DNA of 64,000 nucleotides from an uncultured beta proteobacterium (GCA_903960915.1 CAJCCO010000037.1:1-64000); one strand, 5' to 3'; shown: positions 19,434 through 29,385, counted from the stretch's first letter. Notes: generated by a model from the letters alone, not told the origin. Made by a program: numbers and translations.

Positions 19434-20297
19434 ATGCGATCCATTTACGACGTCAGTGCCCCCGCCAAGCTCAATCTGTTTTTACACATCACGGGGCGGC
19501 GTAGTGACGGCTACCACCTGTTGCAATCAGCCTTCATGTTGATTGACTGGTTTGATACCCTGCATTTTGATTTGCGCCCAGACGGCGGCTTGAGCCGTGA
19601 AGACCTGAGCACGCCATTGCCAAGCGACGATCTGGTGCTGCGCGCAGCCCGTGCCCTGCAAGCGGCCAGCCAGTGCCCCCTGGGCGCCCACATTGGCATA
19701 GAAAAACGAATTCCTGCCCAAGCCGGCATGGGCGGCGGTTCTTCAGATGCTGCCGCTACCCTGCTGGCCTTGAATCGGCTGTGGAAACTTGATTTTTCGC
19801 TGGAACGGCTCATCCACATCGGACTTCAATTGGGTGCTGACGTGCCCTTTTTTCTGGGCGGTCGCAACGCCTGGGTGGAAGGCATCGGTGAAAAAATGAC
19901 GCCCATCGACCTGCCGCCGGGCCAATTTTTGGTGCTCAAACCCGATGAAGGGCTGGAAACCCGGCTGATTTTTTCAGATCCCGGCCTCAAAAGGGACAGC
20001 GAGACTGCTATACTTTCAGGCTTCGCGGCAAACGCATTCGACTTCGGTCGTAATGATTTACAGGTAGTTGCCCAGAAGTTATGTCCCGGCGTCACGCAGG
20101 CTCTTTTATGGTTTGCCTCGCAGGGATTGACAGGTCGAATGACTGGTTCTGGAAGCGCTGTGTTTGCCCGAGTGCTGCATGAAGTTGATTTAGCAAGCGT
20201 TCCGCGTACTTGTGAGGTCAAGTTGTGCAACAACTTGGAAGCTCACCCTCTGTTGGGATGGGCCAAAAGTAAAGGTGTATCGGTGGATAGCTTATAG
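19434..20297 (+). CDS. ispE: 4-diphosphocytidyl-2-C-methyl-D-erythritol kinase
   Basis: Fourth enzyme of the MEP isoprenoid pathway; a GHMP-family kinase. The start at 19434 gives MRSIYDVSAPAKLNLFLHIT; longer frames run into lolB. The product has 287 residues. The ATP-binding loop IPAQAGMGGGSSDAAA covers 93-108, and GADVPFFL and a C-terminal GSGSAVFA follow. It is followed by tRNA-Gln and prs, as in many proteobacteria. Confidence 0.96.
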   Translation: MRSIYDVSAPAKLNLFLHITGRRSDGYHLLQSAFMLIDWFDTLHFDLRPDGGLSREDLSTPLPSDDLVLRAARALQAASQCPLGAHIGIEKRIPAQAGMGGGSSDAAATLLALNRLWKLDFSLERLIHIGLQLGADVPFFLGGRNAWVEGIGEKMTPIDLPPGQFLVLKPDEGLETRLIFSDPGLKRDSETAILSGFAANAFDFGRNDLQVVAQKLCPGVTQALLWFASQGLTGRMTGSGSAVFARVLHEVDLASVPRTCEVKLCNNLEAHPLLGWAKSKGVSVDSL

Positions 20298-20311
20298 CTG
20301 TCAACCCGTGT

Positions 20312-20388
20312 AGGGGAGTCGCCAAGTTGGTTAAGGCACTGGATTTTGATTCCAGCATGCGAAGGTTCGAATCCTTCTTCCCCTGCCA
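20312..20388 (+). tRNA. tRNA-Gln (anticodon TTG)
   Basis: A 77-nt cloverleaf. Acceptor AGGGGAG/TTCCCCT (last pair G-T); anticodon arm CTGGA-TTTTGAT-TCCAG gives TTG; T arm GAAGG-TTCGAAT-CCTTC; CCA encoded. Its place between ispE and prs is the conserved one. Confidence 0.96.
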
Positions 20389-20457
20389 AATTTTAAATTG
20401 ATGACCTGACGACAGGCCATCATCAAGCGCAAACGACACTCAATTGCTGGGATACTG

Positions 20458-21435
20458 ATGCAGGCTGCTCCAACCCCTGATTTCATGGTTTTTACCGGCA
20501 ATGCCAATCCTGGCATGGCGGCAGACATTGCGCATCACTTGAACATTTCTGTAGGCGCGGCCACCGTAGGGCGCTTTTCCGACGGTGAAGTGACCGTTGA
20601 AATCAATCAAAACGTGCGTGCCCGCGATGTGTTCGTGGTTCAAAGCACTTGCGCACCCACCAATGAAAACCTGATGGAACTGCTCATCATGGTGGACGCC
20701 CTCAAGCGCGCCTCCGCCGAGCGCATCAGTGCGGTGATTCCCTATTTCGGCTATGCGCGGCAAGACCGCCGTCCACGCTCCAGCCGTGTGCCTATCACCG
20801 CCAAAGTGGTGGCCAACATGCTGCAAGCTGTGGGCGTAGCCCGCGTGCTCACCATGGACTTGCATGCCGACCAGATTCAGGGCTTTTTTGATATCCCGGT
20901 AGACAACATTTACGCCTCCCCCGTGCTGCTGGGCGACCTGCGTCAAAAAAACTACGAAGACCTGATTGTGGTGTCGCCCGATGTGGGCGGCGTGGTACGT
21001 GCCCGCGCGCTGGCCAAGCAACTCGGTTGCGATCTGGCCATCATCGACAAACGCCGGCCCAAGGCCAACGTCAGCGAAGTCATGCACGTTATTGGCGAGA
21101 TTGAAGGCCGCAACTGCGTGATCATGGACGACATGATTGATACCGCCGGCACCCTGGTCAAAGCGGCTGAAGTGCTCAAAGCCCGCGGCGCAAAAAAAGT
21201 CTACGCCTATTGCACGCACCCCATTTTTTCCGGCCCAGCCATCGAACGCATCACCCAGGGCGATGCGCTCGATGAGGTGGTCGTGACCAACACGATTCCC
21301 CTGAGCGCCGCCGCTGCGGCCTGCCGGAAGATTCGTCAGTTGACCGTGGCCCCCTTGATCGCTGAAACCATTCAGCGCATTGCCAAGGGCGAGTCGGTCA
21401 TGAGTTTGTTCTCGGATCAAGAAAATCTTTTTTGA
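20458..21435 (+). CDS. prs: ribose-phosphate pyrophosphokinase
   Basis: Makes PRPP from ribose 5-phosphate and ATP, feeding purine, pyrimidine, His, Trp and NAD synthesis. It has 325 residues, about nine more at the N terminus than E. coli Prs. The ATP and ribose-phosphate motifs are intact: [23 protein letters not shown] and the PRPP signature [14 protein letters not shown] hairpin with a T-run lies between it and rplY. Confidence 0.97.
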   Translation: MQAAPTPDFMVFTGNANPGMAADIAHHLNISVGAATVGRFSDGEVTVEINQNVRARDVFVVQSTCAPTNENLMELLIMVDALKRASAERISAVIPYFGYARQDRRPRSSRVPITAKVVANMLQAVGVARVLTMDLHADQIQGFFDIPVDNIYASPVLLGDLRQKNYEDLIVVSPDVGGVVRARALAKQLGCDLAIIDKRRPKANVSEVMHVIGEIEGRNCVIMDDMIDTAGTLVKAAEVLKARGAKKVYAYCTHPIFSGPAIERITQGDALDEVVVTNTIPLSAAAAACRKIRQLTVAPLIAETIQRIAKGESVMSLFSDQENLF

Positions 21436-21447
21436 TCTGGGCAAAAG

Positions 21448-21486
21448 TGGGCTCTGGCGCATGTACTTGCGCTCAGGGCTTTTTTA
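21448..21486 (+). terminator. hairpin and T-run between prs and rplY
   Basis: GGGCTCTGGCGC pairs with GCGCTCAGGGCT (twelve pairs, three of them G-T) around an 8-nt loop, followed by TTTTTT. It is either a terminator of prs or a partial attenuator before rplY. Confidence 0.7.
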
Positions 21487-21531
21487 AATCGGAGCAGCAC
21501 TGGTCGCGGTGCGCTCTTTCAGGAGTTAATT

Positions 21532-22209
21532 ATGAAATTTGTCGCTTTTGAGCGCTCCAAGCAGGGTACGGGTGCGAGCCGCCGTCTCCGCATCACCGGC
21601 CGCACGCCCGGTATCGTCTACGGTGGTGCTGCCCAGCCTCACCTGATCGAACTCGATCACAATGCCCTGTGGCATGCCTTGAAAAAAGAAGCCTTTCACG
21701 CCACCGTGCTTGACATGGAAATCGACGGTAAGGAAAGCAAAGTCCTGCTGCGCGATGTGCAAATGCACCCCTTCAAACAACTGGTGCTGCACATTGACTT
21801 CCAGCGCGTTGACGCCACCACCCGCCTGCACATGAAAGTGCCACTGCATTACAGCGGTGACGAGAATTCTCCTGCGGTCAAATCCGAAGGTTGCATTGCC
21901 AACCACGTGATCACCGAACTCGATGTGTTGTGCCTGCCTTCCGATCTGCCCGAATTCATCGCGGTCGACCTGAGCAACCTGAAAAAAGGTGCTTCCCTGC
22001 ACCTGGCCGACATCACTCTGCCAAAAGGCGTGAGCGCGGTCACCCATGGTGGCAACAAGAACCCTGTGCTCGTGTCCGTGGTGGTCATTGCCTCAGCAGA
22101 AGCAGCCCCCGCTGCCGACGCAGCTGCCGCCCCAGCTGGAAAAGCGGGTGGCAAGCCAGCCGCCAAGGCCGCCGCCAAACCAGCCGCCAAGCCTGCCGCC
22201 AAGAAGTAA
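21532..22209 (+). CDS. rplY: 50S ribosomal protein bL25, CTC (long) form
   Basis: 5S rRNA-binding ribosomal protein of the long TL5/CTC type, 225 residues. The N-terminal L25 domain (about 1-95) includes [15 protein letters not shown]. The C-terminal beta domain follows, with [19 protein letters not shown]. It ends in a basic Ala/Pro/Lys tail built from four 12-nt units. A GGAG Shine-Dalgarno lies before the ATG. The prs-rplY-pth order is conserved and rplY has its own terminator. Confidence 0.96.
   Translation: MKFVAFERSKQGTGASRRLRITGRTPGIVYGGAAQPHLIELDHNALWHALKKEAFHATVLDMEIDGKESKVLLRDVQMHPFKQLVLHIDFQRVDATTRLHMKVPLHYSGDENSPAVKSEGCIANHVITELDVLCLPSDLPEFIAVDLSNLKKGASLHLADITLPKGVSAVTHGGNKNPVLVSVVVIASAEAAPAADAAAAPAGKAGGKPAAKAAAKPAAKPAAKK
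22156..22203 (+). repeat. in-frame 12-nt tandem repeat (PAAK tail of bL25)
   Basis: Four 12-nt units encoding [16 protein letters not shown] at the bL25 C terminus, with only third-base and one Pro/Ala difference. Basic Ala-rich tails are common in this protein. Confidence 0.8.
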
Positions 22210-22216
22210 TTCCCAA

Positions 22217-22268
22217 GCGACTGATCGACTGCAAGACGTTTGCAAAACAATTGCAAGACGACTGCAAA
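22217..22268 (+). repeat. degenerate repeat after rplY
   Basis: The rplY-pth junction repeats CGACTG and TTGCAA(G/A)AC words (CGACTG-AT-CGACTGCAAGACG, then TTGCAAGACGACTGC). No gene. It is followed directly by the rplY terminator. Confidence 0.45.
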
Positions 22269-22271
22269 ATG

Positions 22272-22298
22272 TGGCCCACTTCGGTGGGCCATTTTTTT
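22272..22298 (+). terminator. rho-independent terminator of rplY
   Basis: TGGCCCAC-TTCG-GTGGGCCA is an 8-bp stem with a stable TTCG tetraloop, followed by seven T. Lies about 25 nt before pth. Confidence 0.9.
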
Positions 22299-22323
22299 GC
22301 CCGCTTGCCCGGATAATTAACAC

Positions 22324-23010
22324 ATGATCAAACTGCTTGTGGGGCTGTGCAACCCCGGCCCGGACTATGAAGACACCCGCCACAACGCCGGCTTGTGGTG
22401 GCTGGAGGCTGTGGCCCGCACCCTCAACGCCCGTTTGGTCATGGACAAGGGCTACCACGGCCTGGTGGCACGCACCACCGTCAACGGACAAAACGTCTGG
22501 CTGCTGGCGCCGCAAACCTATATGAACCTGAGCGGGAAATCGGTGGCGGCCCTGGCCCGGTTTTTCAAGGTTTTGCCGCAAGAAATTCTGGTGGCGCATG
22601 ACGAACTCGACATCGCCCCGGGCGACGCCAAGCTCAAACTCGGTGGCAGCCACGCCGGCCACAACGGCCTGCGCGACATACACGCCCAACTCGGCAGTGC
22701 CGACTACTGGCGCCTCAAGCTGGGCATAGGCCACCCGGGCGACAAAGCCGAAGTGGCCAACTGGGTGCTGAAAAAACCCTCACTTGACCACCGTATTGCC
22801 ATTGACCAAAGTATTGACCGCGCCGTCAAAGCACTGCCCCATCTGTTGGCCGGTGACATGGACAAAGCCATGCTGCTGATCCACACCAGCAAACCGGCCC
22901 GGCCCAAAACGCCCAGGCCCGCCCCCATTCCAAACATCCACCCCAACGTCAACACCACCCCCGAAACTCAAGCCCCAGAAGCACCCAAACCAGATAGCAT
23001 CAAGCCTTGA
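22324..23010 (+). CDS. pth: peptidyl-tRNA hydrolase
   Basis: Releases tRNA from prematurely dropped peptidyl-tRNA. Catalytic His20 is in [14 protein letters not shown], with Asn21 beside it. YMNLSGKSV and [10 protein letters not shown] carry the other conserved residues, and [12 protein letters not shown] follows. At 228 residues it is about 30 longer than E. coli Pth; the extra C-terminal part is Pro/Thr/Ala-rich and probably disordered. Confidence 0.96.
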   Translation: MIKLLVGLCNPGPDYEDTRHNAGLWWLEAVARTLNARLVMDKGYHGLVARTTVNGQNVWLLAPQTYMNLSGKSVAALARFFKVLPQEILVAHDELDIAPGDAKLKLGGSHAGHNGLRDIHAQLGSADYWRLKLGIGHPGDKAEVANWVLKKPSLDHRIAIDQSIDRAVKALPHLLAGDMDKAMLLIHTSKPARPKTPRPAPIPNIHPNVNTTPETQAPEAPKPDSIKP

Positions 23011-23048
23011 TCAAGACTTGAAAAAAGCAGTTATCAGGGAGTAAGCGC

Positions 23049-23459
23049 ATGCGCAGTTTGATACAGGGCGTGATTTTTTTCGCCGCCACCGGTTCGTTCG
23101 CCTCCGGCCACAGCGGCGAGCTGGTCTACAAATGCGCCAACCACTACAGCCAGCAACCCTGCCCCGGCGGTGTGGTGCTTGATGTGGGCGACCCCCGCAG
23201 CCAGGACGAAAAACAGCAAGCAGAACGGCGTATTCGGCAAGAAGACAAAACAGCACAGACGCTGGAAAAAACCCGCTTGCTCAAAGAAAAGAAGCGGCCC
23301 AACCCCTACAAACTGCCGCTAGATACCGGGTTAGAAGGGCAAGATACTGGGCCGCAGGAGGTGGCCTCTAGCCCTCATGTCAGGCCGGCCACCAAGCCAG
23401 ACTGGTTCAAGGCCCAGTCGCCCACCGAGGTCAAAAAAGCCGGTAAGGCCAAGCCCTGA
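23049..23459 (+). CDS. small exported protein, DUF4124-like
   Basis: A 136-residue protein with a probable signal peptide (MRSLIQGVIFFAATGSFASG). After it, ELVYKCANHYSQQPCPGG resembles the DUF4124 pattern (YKC near the mature N terminus and a second Cys), seen in many small periplasmic betaproteobacterial proteins. The middle is charged and helical (RRIRQEDKTAQTLEKTRLLK) and the C terminus is low complexity. Probably the last gene transcribed with pth. Function unknown. Confidence 0.6.
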   Translation: MRSLIQGVIFFAATGSFASGHSGELVYKCANHYSQQPCPGGVVLDVGDPRSQDEKQQAERRIRQEDKTAQTLEKTRLLKEKKRPNPYKLPLDTGLEGQDTGPQEVASSPHVRPATKPDWFKAQSPTEVKKAGKAKP

Positions 23460-23486
23460 GCCCAACTGGCCATGCGGGCACGCCCC

Positions 23487-23759
<273 letters not shown>

Positions 23760-23955
23760 TTACCATCCGCCACCATGTCAAAACAATTCATGTTGAAACT
23801 CATGTCAGGGATTATCGGCGTTCCAGCCCGATCCCGCCTCATATCCGCGTTGGCAACACGCCTATTACCCAGCCCTTGCGCCCACCCCTGATGCGTTGCG
23901 CTTGCCCGCCCCCAGTCGGCTTGGCCGGTTTGGCCTTCACGCGCTGAGCCCTGCC

Positions 23956-24906
23956 ATGCGTCGGTTTCTCTTGCAACGTTTGCTGACCCTCCTGCTCACC
24001 CTGCTGGGCGCCACCGTGGTGGTGTTCCTGATGCTAGACCTGTTGCCTGGCGATGCCGCCCAGATGATGATGGGCCCCGACGCCTCGCCCCAAGCCGTGC
24101 AGGCCATGGCCAGCAAGCTCGGGCTAGACCGCCCGCCACTGGAGCGTTACGGCCACTGGCTGGGCGGTTTGCTGGTGGGTGACTGGGGCATGAGCCACGC
24201 TTACAGCAGCCCCGTGCTTGACCTGGTTATCGAGCGCCTGGCGCTCACCGTGCCGCTGGCCGTGCTGGCCATGACGCTGACCACCGTACTGGCCCTGGCC
24301 GCCGGTATGTACGCCGCCTCGCACCACAACCGCCTGGGCGATACAGGGCTGATGGGCCTGGCCCAACTCGGTATTGCCGTGCCCAACTTCTGGTTTGCCA
24401 TTCTGTTGATTTTGCTGTTCTCCGTTCACCTCCAATGGCTGCCCGCAGGCGGCTTTCCCGGCTGGGGTGAAGACGTGCTGGGCTCGCTGCAATCGCTGCT
24501 GTTGCCGGCACTGGCGCTGGCGGTGGTGCAAGCCGCCATTCTGGCGCGCATCACACGCTCGGCTGTGCTGGACGTGCTGCAAGAAGACTTTGTGCGCACC
24601 GCCCGGGCCAAGGGCCTGTCACGCCGCGCCACCCTGTGGCGCCATGTGCTGCGCAACGCCATGGTTCCCATCCTGACCGTGATGGGTTTGCAATTTGCCA
24701 ACCTGCTGGCGGGCACCATCGTGGTTGAAAACGTGTTTTACCTGCCCGGCCTGGGGCGGCTGATTTTTCAGGCCATTGCCAACCGCGACCTGATCGTGGT
24801 GCGCAACTGTGTTTTATTGCTCGCTGCCCTGGTCATCGTGGTTAATTTTTTGGTGGACGTGCTCTATGCCGTGGTGGACCCGCGTGTGAAAGCTGCCCGG
24901 CCATGA
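23956..24906 (+). CDS. peptide/nickel-type ABC transporter permease (DppB-like)
   Basis: Inner-membrane permease of the DppB/OppB class, 316 residues. The start is ATG 23956 (MRRFLLQRLLTLLLTLLGA); a TTG 60 nt upstream would only add a non-conserved leader. About six membrane segments. The cytoplasmic coupling loop is DFVRTARAKGLSRRATLWRH, which is diagnostic for the binding-protein-dependent family. First gene of a five-gene importer; stop overlaps the next start (ATGA). Confidence 0.92.
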   Translation: MRRFLLQRLLTLLLTLLGATVVVFLMLDLLPGDAAQMMMGPDASPQAVQAMASKLGLDRPPLERYGHWLGGLLVGDWGMSHAYSSPVLDLVIERLALTVPLAVLAMTLTTVLALAAGMYAASHHNRLGDTGLMGLAQLGIAVPNFWFAILLILLFSVHLQWLPAGGFPGWGEDVLGSLQSLLLPALALAVVQAAILARITRSAVLDVLQEDFVRTARAKGLSRRATLWRHVLRNAMVPILTVMGLQFANLLAGTIVVENVFYLPGLGRLIFQAIANRDLIVVRNCVLLLAALVIVVNFLVDVLYAVVDPRVKAARP

Positions 24907-25766
24907 CAGGCGCCTTGAAAGCCCCCCAGCCTGTGTACTTCTGGTCACGGGCCCGCCAACACCGCAGTTTTGTCCTTGGCCTGAGCCTGACGGCGCTGGT
25001 GCTGCTGGCGGCCACGCTGTCCTGGTTCTGGACGCCGTGGTCACCCTATGAGATTGACATGGCGGCCAAACTGCAAACGCCCAACTGGCACCACTGGCTG
25101 GGCACCGACCCCTTTGGACGCGACGTCAGCGCCATGTTGCTGGTGGGCGCGCGGCACTCCATCGCAGTCGGCTTGGTGGCGGTGACGCTGGGGCTGGTCA
25201 CGGGCAGCGCACTGGGCCTGTGGGCAGCGGCGCGTGGCGGTTGGCCAGAAGAGCTGATCATGCGGCTGACCGACTTCACCTTCGCCTTTCCTGCCGTGCT
25301 CTCGGCCATCATGATGACCGCTGTCTTTGGCGCCGGCATGCTCAACGCCATGGTGGCTATTGGCATTTTCAACATTCCGGTGTTTGCGCGCATCACCCGG
25401 GGCTCGGCCCAGGCCATATGGTCGCGCGACTATGTGCTGGCCGCCCGCGCCTGTGGCAAAGGCCCGTGGCGCATCACGCTGGACCACGTGCTGCCCAACC
25501 TGCAGTCGCTGTTGATTGTGCAGGTCACCATCCAGTTCGCCCTGGCGATTCTGGCCGAAGCCGCGCTGTCTTACTTAGGGCTGGGCACCCAGGCACCGCA
25601 ACCGTCCTGGGGCCGCATGCTGGCCGAAGCCCAAACCCTGATGTTCCAGGCCCCGCTGCTGGCGGTATTCCCTGGACTGGCCATTGCGCTGACCGTGCTC
25701 GGCCTGAACCTGATAGGCGACGGCCTGCGTGACCTGCTGGACCCGCGCCTGGTGCGCCAACGCTAA
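24903..25766 (+). CDS. peptide/nickel-type ABC transporter permease (DppC-like)
   Basis: Second permease of the importer, 287 residues, DppC/OppC class. The extracytoplasmic HWLGTDPFGRDVSAMLLVGAR motif is characteristic. The coupling loop reads DYVLAARACGKGPWRITLDH, and AEAALSYLGLGTQAPQPSWG follows near the C terminus. Six membrane segments expected. It partners the upstream DppB-like protein. Confidence 0.92.
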   Translation: MTGALKAPQPVYFWSRARQHRSFVLGLSLTALVLLAATLSWFWTPWSPYEIDMAAKLQTPNWHHWLGTDPFGRDVSAMLLVGARHSIAVGLVAVTLGLVTGSALGLWAAARGGWPEELIMRLTDFTFAFPAVLSAIMMTAVFGAGMLNAMVAIGIFNIPVFARITRGSAQAIWSRDYVLAARACGKGPWRITLDHVLPNLQSLLIVQVTIQFALAILAEAALSYLGLGTQAPQPSWGRMLAEAQTLMFQAPLLAVFPGLAIALTVLGLNLIGDGLRDLLDPRLVRQR

Positions 25767-25801
25767 TTCACGCCGCTTCAAGCACCAACGTACCAACCCC
25801 C

Positions 25802-26812
25802 ATGGCCCTGCTCGACGTCAAGCACCTCAGCGTGCAGCTGCAAACCCGCCAGGGACCCGCCACGGCCGTGCGCGACCTCAGCTTCACGCTGGCGCGCGGC
25901 CAGACGCTGGGGCTGGTGGGTGAGTCGGGCTGCGGGAAATCTTTGACGGCGCTGGCGCTGATGGGCTTGTTGCCAGACAACGCACAAGTCAGCGGCAGCA
26001 TTCGCTTTGACCAGCAGGAGCTGGTGGGCCTGGCCGATACCCAGCTGCAAGACCTGCGCGGCAACCGTGTGGGCATGGTGTTTCAAGAACCCATGACCGC
26101 GCTGAACCCGGTGCAAACCATCGGCCAGCAGGTGGCCGAACCACTGCGTCTGCACCGCCGTCTGGCTGCAGTCCCCGCCCGGCGCCAAGCCATTGCCTTG
26201 TTGGAGCGGGTTGGCATTGCCGACGCCGCACGCCGGGTCGACGCCTACCCCCACCAATTCTCCGGCGGCCAACGCCAGCGCATCACCATCGCCATGGCCC
26301 TGGCTTGTGAGCCCGATCTGCTGATTGCCGACGAACCCACCACCGCGCTGGACGTGACCCTGCAAGCGCAAATCCTCGACCTGATCGCCAGCCTGGTGGA
26401 AGAACGCGGCATGGCGCTGCTGCTGATCTCGCACGACCTGGGTGTGATTGCCCAAAACGCCCAGCGCATGCTGGTGATGTACGGCGGCAGCGTGGTGGAA
26501 AGCGGCCCCACCGACAGCGTGTTTGCGCAACGCGTGCACCCCTACACGCGTGGTCTGTTCAATGCCCGCCCCCAGCTGGGCACCCCGCGTGGACAAAGGC
26601 TGCACACCATTCCCGGCCAGGTGCCGGAACTGCTGCAACTGCCTGCAGGTTGCGCCTTTCATGACCGCTGCGCTTGGGCCGAACCGGCCTGCACCCAGAC
26701 CCGCCCCAGCTTGCGCGACTGTGGCTCGGCACAAGCCGGACACAAAGCCGGACACCCGACCGAACACCAGGCCAGTTGCCTGCGGCAAGACCAATTACCC
26801 CCCCAGCCATGA
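25802..26812 (+). CDS. ABC transporter ATP-binding protein (DppD-like)
   Basis: First ATPase of the importer, 336 residues. Walker A GESGCGKS at 40-47, Q-loop [10 protein letters not shown], signature SGGQRQRI, Walker [13 protein letters not shown]. The C-terminal oligopeptide-type domain has the cysteine cluster [14 protein letters not shown], which in DppD/OppD relatives binds iron-sulfur. A 12-nt repeat encodes [12 protein letters not shown] near the end. Overlaps the next gene as ATGA. Confidence 0.92.
   Translation: MALLDVKHLSVQLQTRQGPATAVRDLSFTLARGQTLGLVGESGCGKSLTALALMGLLPDNAQVSGSIRFDQQELVGLADTQLQDLRGNRVGMVFQEPMTALNPVQTIGQQVAEPLRLHRRLAAVPARRQAIALLERVGIADAARRVDAYPHQFSGGQRQRITIAMALACEPDLLIADEPTTALDVTLQAQILDLIASLVEERGMALLLISHDLGVIAQNAQRMLVMYGGSVVESGPTDSVFAQRVHPYTRGLFNARPQLGTPRGQRLHTIPGQVPELLQLPAGCAFHDRCAWAEPACTQTRPSLRDCGSAQAGHKAGHPTEHQASCLRQDQLPPQP
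26732..26767 (+). repeat. in-frame 12-nt tandem repeat in the DppD-like gene
   Basis: Three 12-nt units encoding QAGH, KAGH and PTEH; the first two differ at one base. Located in the non-conserved C-terminal tail. Confidence 0.7.
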
Positions 26813-27819
26813 CGCCCCAGCCCGACCTGCTGCACCTGCACAAACTCACACGCAGTTACACGCTGGCGCGTGAGCACCTGTGGGCCGCGCCGCCCGTGGT
26901 GCACGCTTTGCAGGGCGTGAATCTGCGCATGACGGCAGGCCGGCACCTGGGCGTGGTGGGCGAGTCGGGCTCGGGCAAGTCCACCCTGGCGCGGCTGGTG
27001 ATGGCGCTCGAGCCCCCAAGCTCAGGCAGCGTCGAATTCATGGGGCAAAACCTCCACCAGCTCTCGCCTGCTGCCCTGCGCAGCGCCCGGCGCGACTTTC
27101 AAATGGTGTTTCAAGACCCTTATGGCTCGCTGGACCCGCGCCAGACCGTGCTGAAGATCGTGACCGAGCCCTTGTCCATGCTGCCCCCCAGCAGCGCCGC
27201 CGAGCAACGCGCACAAGCCGCCGACATGCTGCAGGCGGTGGGCTTGCGTGCCAGCGACCTCGACAAGTTTCCCCATGAGTTCTCCGGCGGCCAGCGCCAG
27301 CGGGTTGCCATGGCCCGCGCCCTCATCACCCGCCCCCGGTTGGTGGTGGCCGACGAGCCGGTCAGCGCGCTCGATGTCTCGGTTCAAGCCCAGGTGCTCA
27401 ACCTGATGCAAGACCTGGCGCAGCAACTCGGCCTGACCTACCTGCTCATCAGCCATGACCTGGCCGTGGTGAACCATATGTGCGATGAAGTGGCGGTCAT
27501 TTACCAGGGCCGCATCGTCGAACAAGGCTCGCCCGACACCCTGTTTAAAAACGCTGCCCACCCCTACACCCGCGCCCTGCTGGCCGCCGTGCCACAGATT
27601 TTTCCGAGGCCCACGCCCGGCCAGCGTCGCCGAAGCGCCCCGCTCAGTCCACGCGTCATGCCTGCGGGCACGGCAGCCACTGCCTGCCCCTATGCACCCA
27701 ATTGCCCTCAGGCCACTTCAGTTTGTGATGAAATGCGCCCCAATCTGACCGCTGTAGCAGCCAAGCACTGGGTTGCTTGCCACTTCAGCACCGACCACCT
27801 CAACGGAGCCTCCCCATGA
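26809..27819 (+). CDS. ABC transporter ATP-binding protein (DppF-like)
   Basis: Second ATPase, 336 residues, starting at ATG 26809 ([19 protein letters not shown]), which overlaps the stop of the previous gene. Walker A GESGSGKST at 51-59, Q-loop FQDPYGSLDPRQT, signature SGGQRQRV, Walker B LVVADEPVSALD. It is followed by an oligopeptide-type C-terminal domain with CPYAPNCPQATSVC cysteines. Pairs with the DppD-like ATPase. Confidence 0.92.
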   Translation: MTPQPDLLHLHKLTRSYTLAREHLWAAPPVVHALQGVNLRMTAGRHLGVVGESGSGKSTLARLVMALEPPSSGSVEFMGQNLHQLSPAALRSARRDFQMVFQDPYGSLDPRQTVLKIVTEPLSMLPPSSAAEQRAQAADMLQAVGLRASDLDKFPHEFSGGQRQRVAMARALITRPRLVVADEPVSALDVSVQAQVLNLMQDLAQQLGLTYLLISHDLAVVNHMCDEVAVIYQGRIVEQGSPDTLFKNAAHPYTRALLAAVPQIFPRPTPGQRRRSAPLSPRVMPAGTAATACPYAPNCPQATSVCDEMRPNLTAVAAKHWVACHFSTDHLNGASP

Positions 27820-29318
27820 TCCATCGCCGCCACCTTCTGAGTCGTGCCGCCACCAGCGCCGCCCTGGCCAGCCTGCCCACGCTGCCCCTGGCCGCCTTGG
27901 CACAAGTCAAAAAAGACAGCGTCACCTTGGCCATGACCCTGGAGCCCACCGGGCTGGACCCCACCAGCGGCGCAGCCTCCGCCATTGCCGAGGTCACGCT
28001 CTACAACATTTATGAAACGCTGACCAAGATCAACAGCGACGGCAGCGTCACCCCGCTGCTGGCCCAAAGCTGGGAAGTCTCGCCCGACCTCAAAACCTAC
28101 ACCTTCAAGCTGCGCCCAGGCGTCAAGTTTCAAAATGGCGAACCGTGCAATGCCCAGGCGGTGAAGTTTTCCTTTGAGCGCGCTGCTGCCGAGAAAAGCA
28201 CCAACAAAGACAAGCGCACCTTTGCCAGCATGGAGCGCGTGGCCGTCATCGACGATCTCACCGTGGTGATTCTGAACAAGGCGCTGGACCCCGACTTTCT
28301 GTTCCTCATGGGCCAGGCCACGGCCATCATCGTCGAGCCCAAAAGCGCCGACAGCAACGCCACACAACCCGTGGGCACCGGCCCCTTCCAGCTCTCTGCC
28401 TGGAACAAGGGCGCCTCGGTCGCCCTGAGCAAATGGCCCGGCTACCGCGCCGCCTCCAGCATCAAGCTCAACAAAGCCACCTTTCGCTTCATCAGCGACC
28501 CGGCGGCGCAGGTGGCGGCCTTGCTGGCCGGCGATGTGGATGCGTTCGTGCGCGTCACGCCCCGCAGCGTGGCGCAGTTCAAGGCCAACCCCAAATTCCA
28601 GGTGCTGGTGAGCGGCTCGCGGGCCAAAACCATTCTGGCCATCAACAACAAGAAAAAACCGCTCGATGACGTGCGCGTGCGCCGCGCCATTGCCGCGGCC
28701 ATTGACCGCAAGGCCGTCATCGAAGGCGGCGCTGACGGCTACGGCCAGCCCATCGGCAGCCACTACGTTCCCGGCGCCTTTGGCTATGTGGACACCACCG
28801 GCATCAACCCCTACAACCCCGAGAAAGCCAAAGCCCTGCTGGCCGAGGCCGGTATCAAAACGCCGCTGGAGCTGAGCCTGAAACTGCCGCCCGCGCCCTA
28901 CGCCCGCCAGGGGGGAGAGGTGATTGCCGCGCAACTCGCCAAGGTCGGCATTGTGGTGAAGATTGAAAACGTGGAATGGGCGCAGTGGCTCAGCGGCACC
29001 TACACCAACAAGAACTACGACCTGACCATCATCTCGCACGTGGAACCATTTGATCTGGGCAACTACGCCAAACCCGGCTACTACTGGGGCTACGAGTCAG
29101 CCAAGTTCAACGCGCTGTTTGACAAAATACAAAACTCGCCCCGGGCCGCCGAGCGCGCCAAGCTACTGGGCGAGGCGCAGCGCCTGCTGGCCAATGATGC
29201 GGCGAACGCCTTTTTGTACCAACCGCAGTGGGTCAGCGTGGCCCACAAAAACCTCAAGGGTTTGTGGAAAGACATGCCGATATTTGTGAACGATTTGTCT
29301 GCCCTGTCATGGGGCTGA
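27816..29318 (+). CDS. peptide/nickel-type ABC substrate-binding protein (family 5)
   Basis: Periplasmic family 5 binding protein, 500 residues, last in the importer operon (ATGA overlap, GGAG 8 nt before the start). The N terminus MIHRRHLLSRAATSAALASL has a twin-arginine-like motif, so export could be by Tat or Sec. The family signature is near residues 60-100 (LAQSWEVSPDLKTYTFKLRPG, VKFQNGEP). Substrate cannot be read from sequence; peptides are the default for this family, nickel or glutathione are possible. Confidence 0.9.
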   Translation: MIHRRHLLSRAATSAALASLPTLPLAALAQVKKDSVTLAMTLEPTGLDPTSGAASAIAEVTLYNIYETLTKINSDGSVTPLLAQSWEVSPDLKTYTFKLRPGVKFQNGEPCNAQAVKFSFERAAAEKSTNKDKRTFASMERVAVIDDLTVVILNKALDPDFLFLMGQATAIIVEPKSADSNATQPVGTGPFQLSAWNKGASVALSKWPGYRAASSIKLNKATFRFISDPAAQVAALLAGDVDAFVRVTPRSVAQFKANPKFQVLVSGSRAKTILAINNKKKPLDDVRVRRAIAAAIDRKAVIEGGADGYGQPIGSHYVPGAFGYVDTTGINPYNPEKAKALLAEAGIKTPLELSLKLPPAPYARQGGEVIAAQLAKVGIVVKIENVEWAQWLSGTYTNKNYDLTIISHVEPFDLGNYAKPGYYWGYESAKFNALFDKIQNSPRAAERAKLLGEAQRLLANDAANAFLYQPQWVSVAHKNLKGLWKDMPIFVNDLSALSWG

Positions 29319-29357
29319 ACTGGGTCTGAAGGGGCCGCTAACACCTCCAACCCTGGC

Positions 29358-29385
29358 AAGCCGCTCAGTTCGCTGAGCGGCTTTT
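29358..29385 (+). terminator. terminator of the importer operon, overlapping the end of coaD
   Basis: AAGCCGCTCAG-TTCG-CTGAGCGGCTTTT, an 11-bp stem with TTCG loop and a short T-run on the plus strand. On the minus strand the T-run is missing. The hairpin overlaps the last codons of the convergent coaD gene. Confidence 0.8.

Noticed and set aside
23896-23955. TTG start 60 nt upstream for the DppB-like permease
   Set aside because: It adds a Pro/Arg-rich leader not expected before the first membrane helix; ATG 23956 begins at the conserved MRRFLLQRL.
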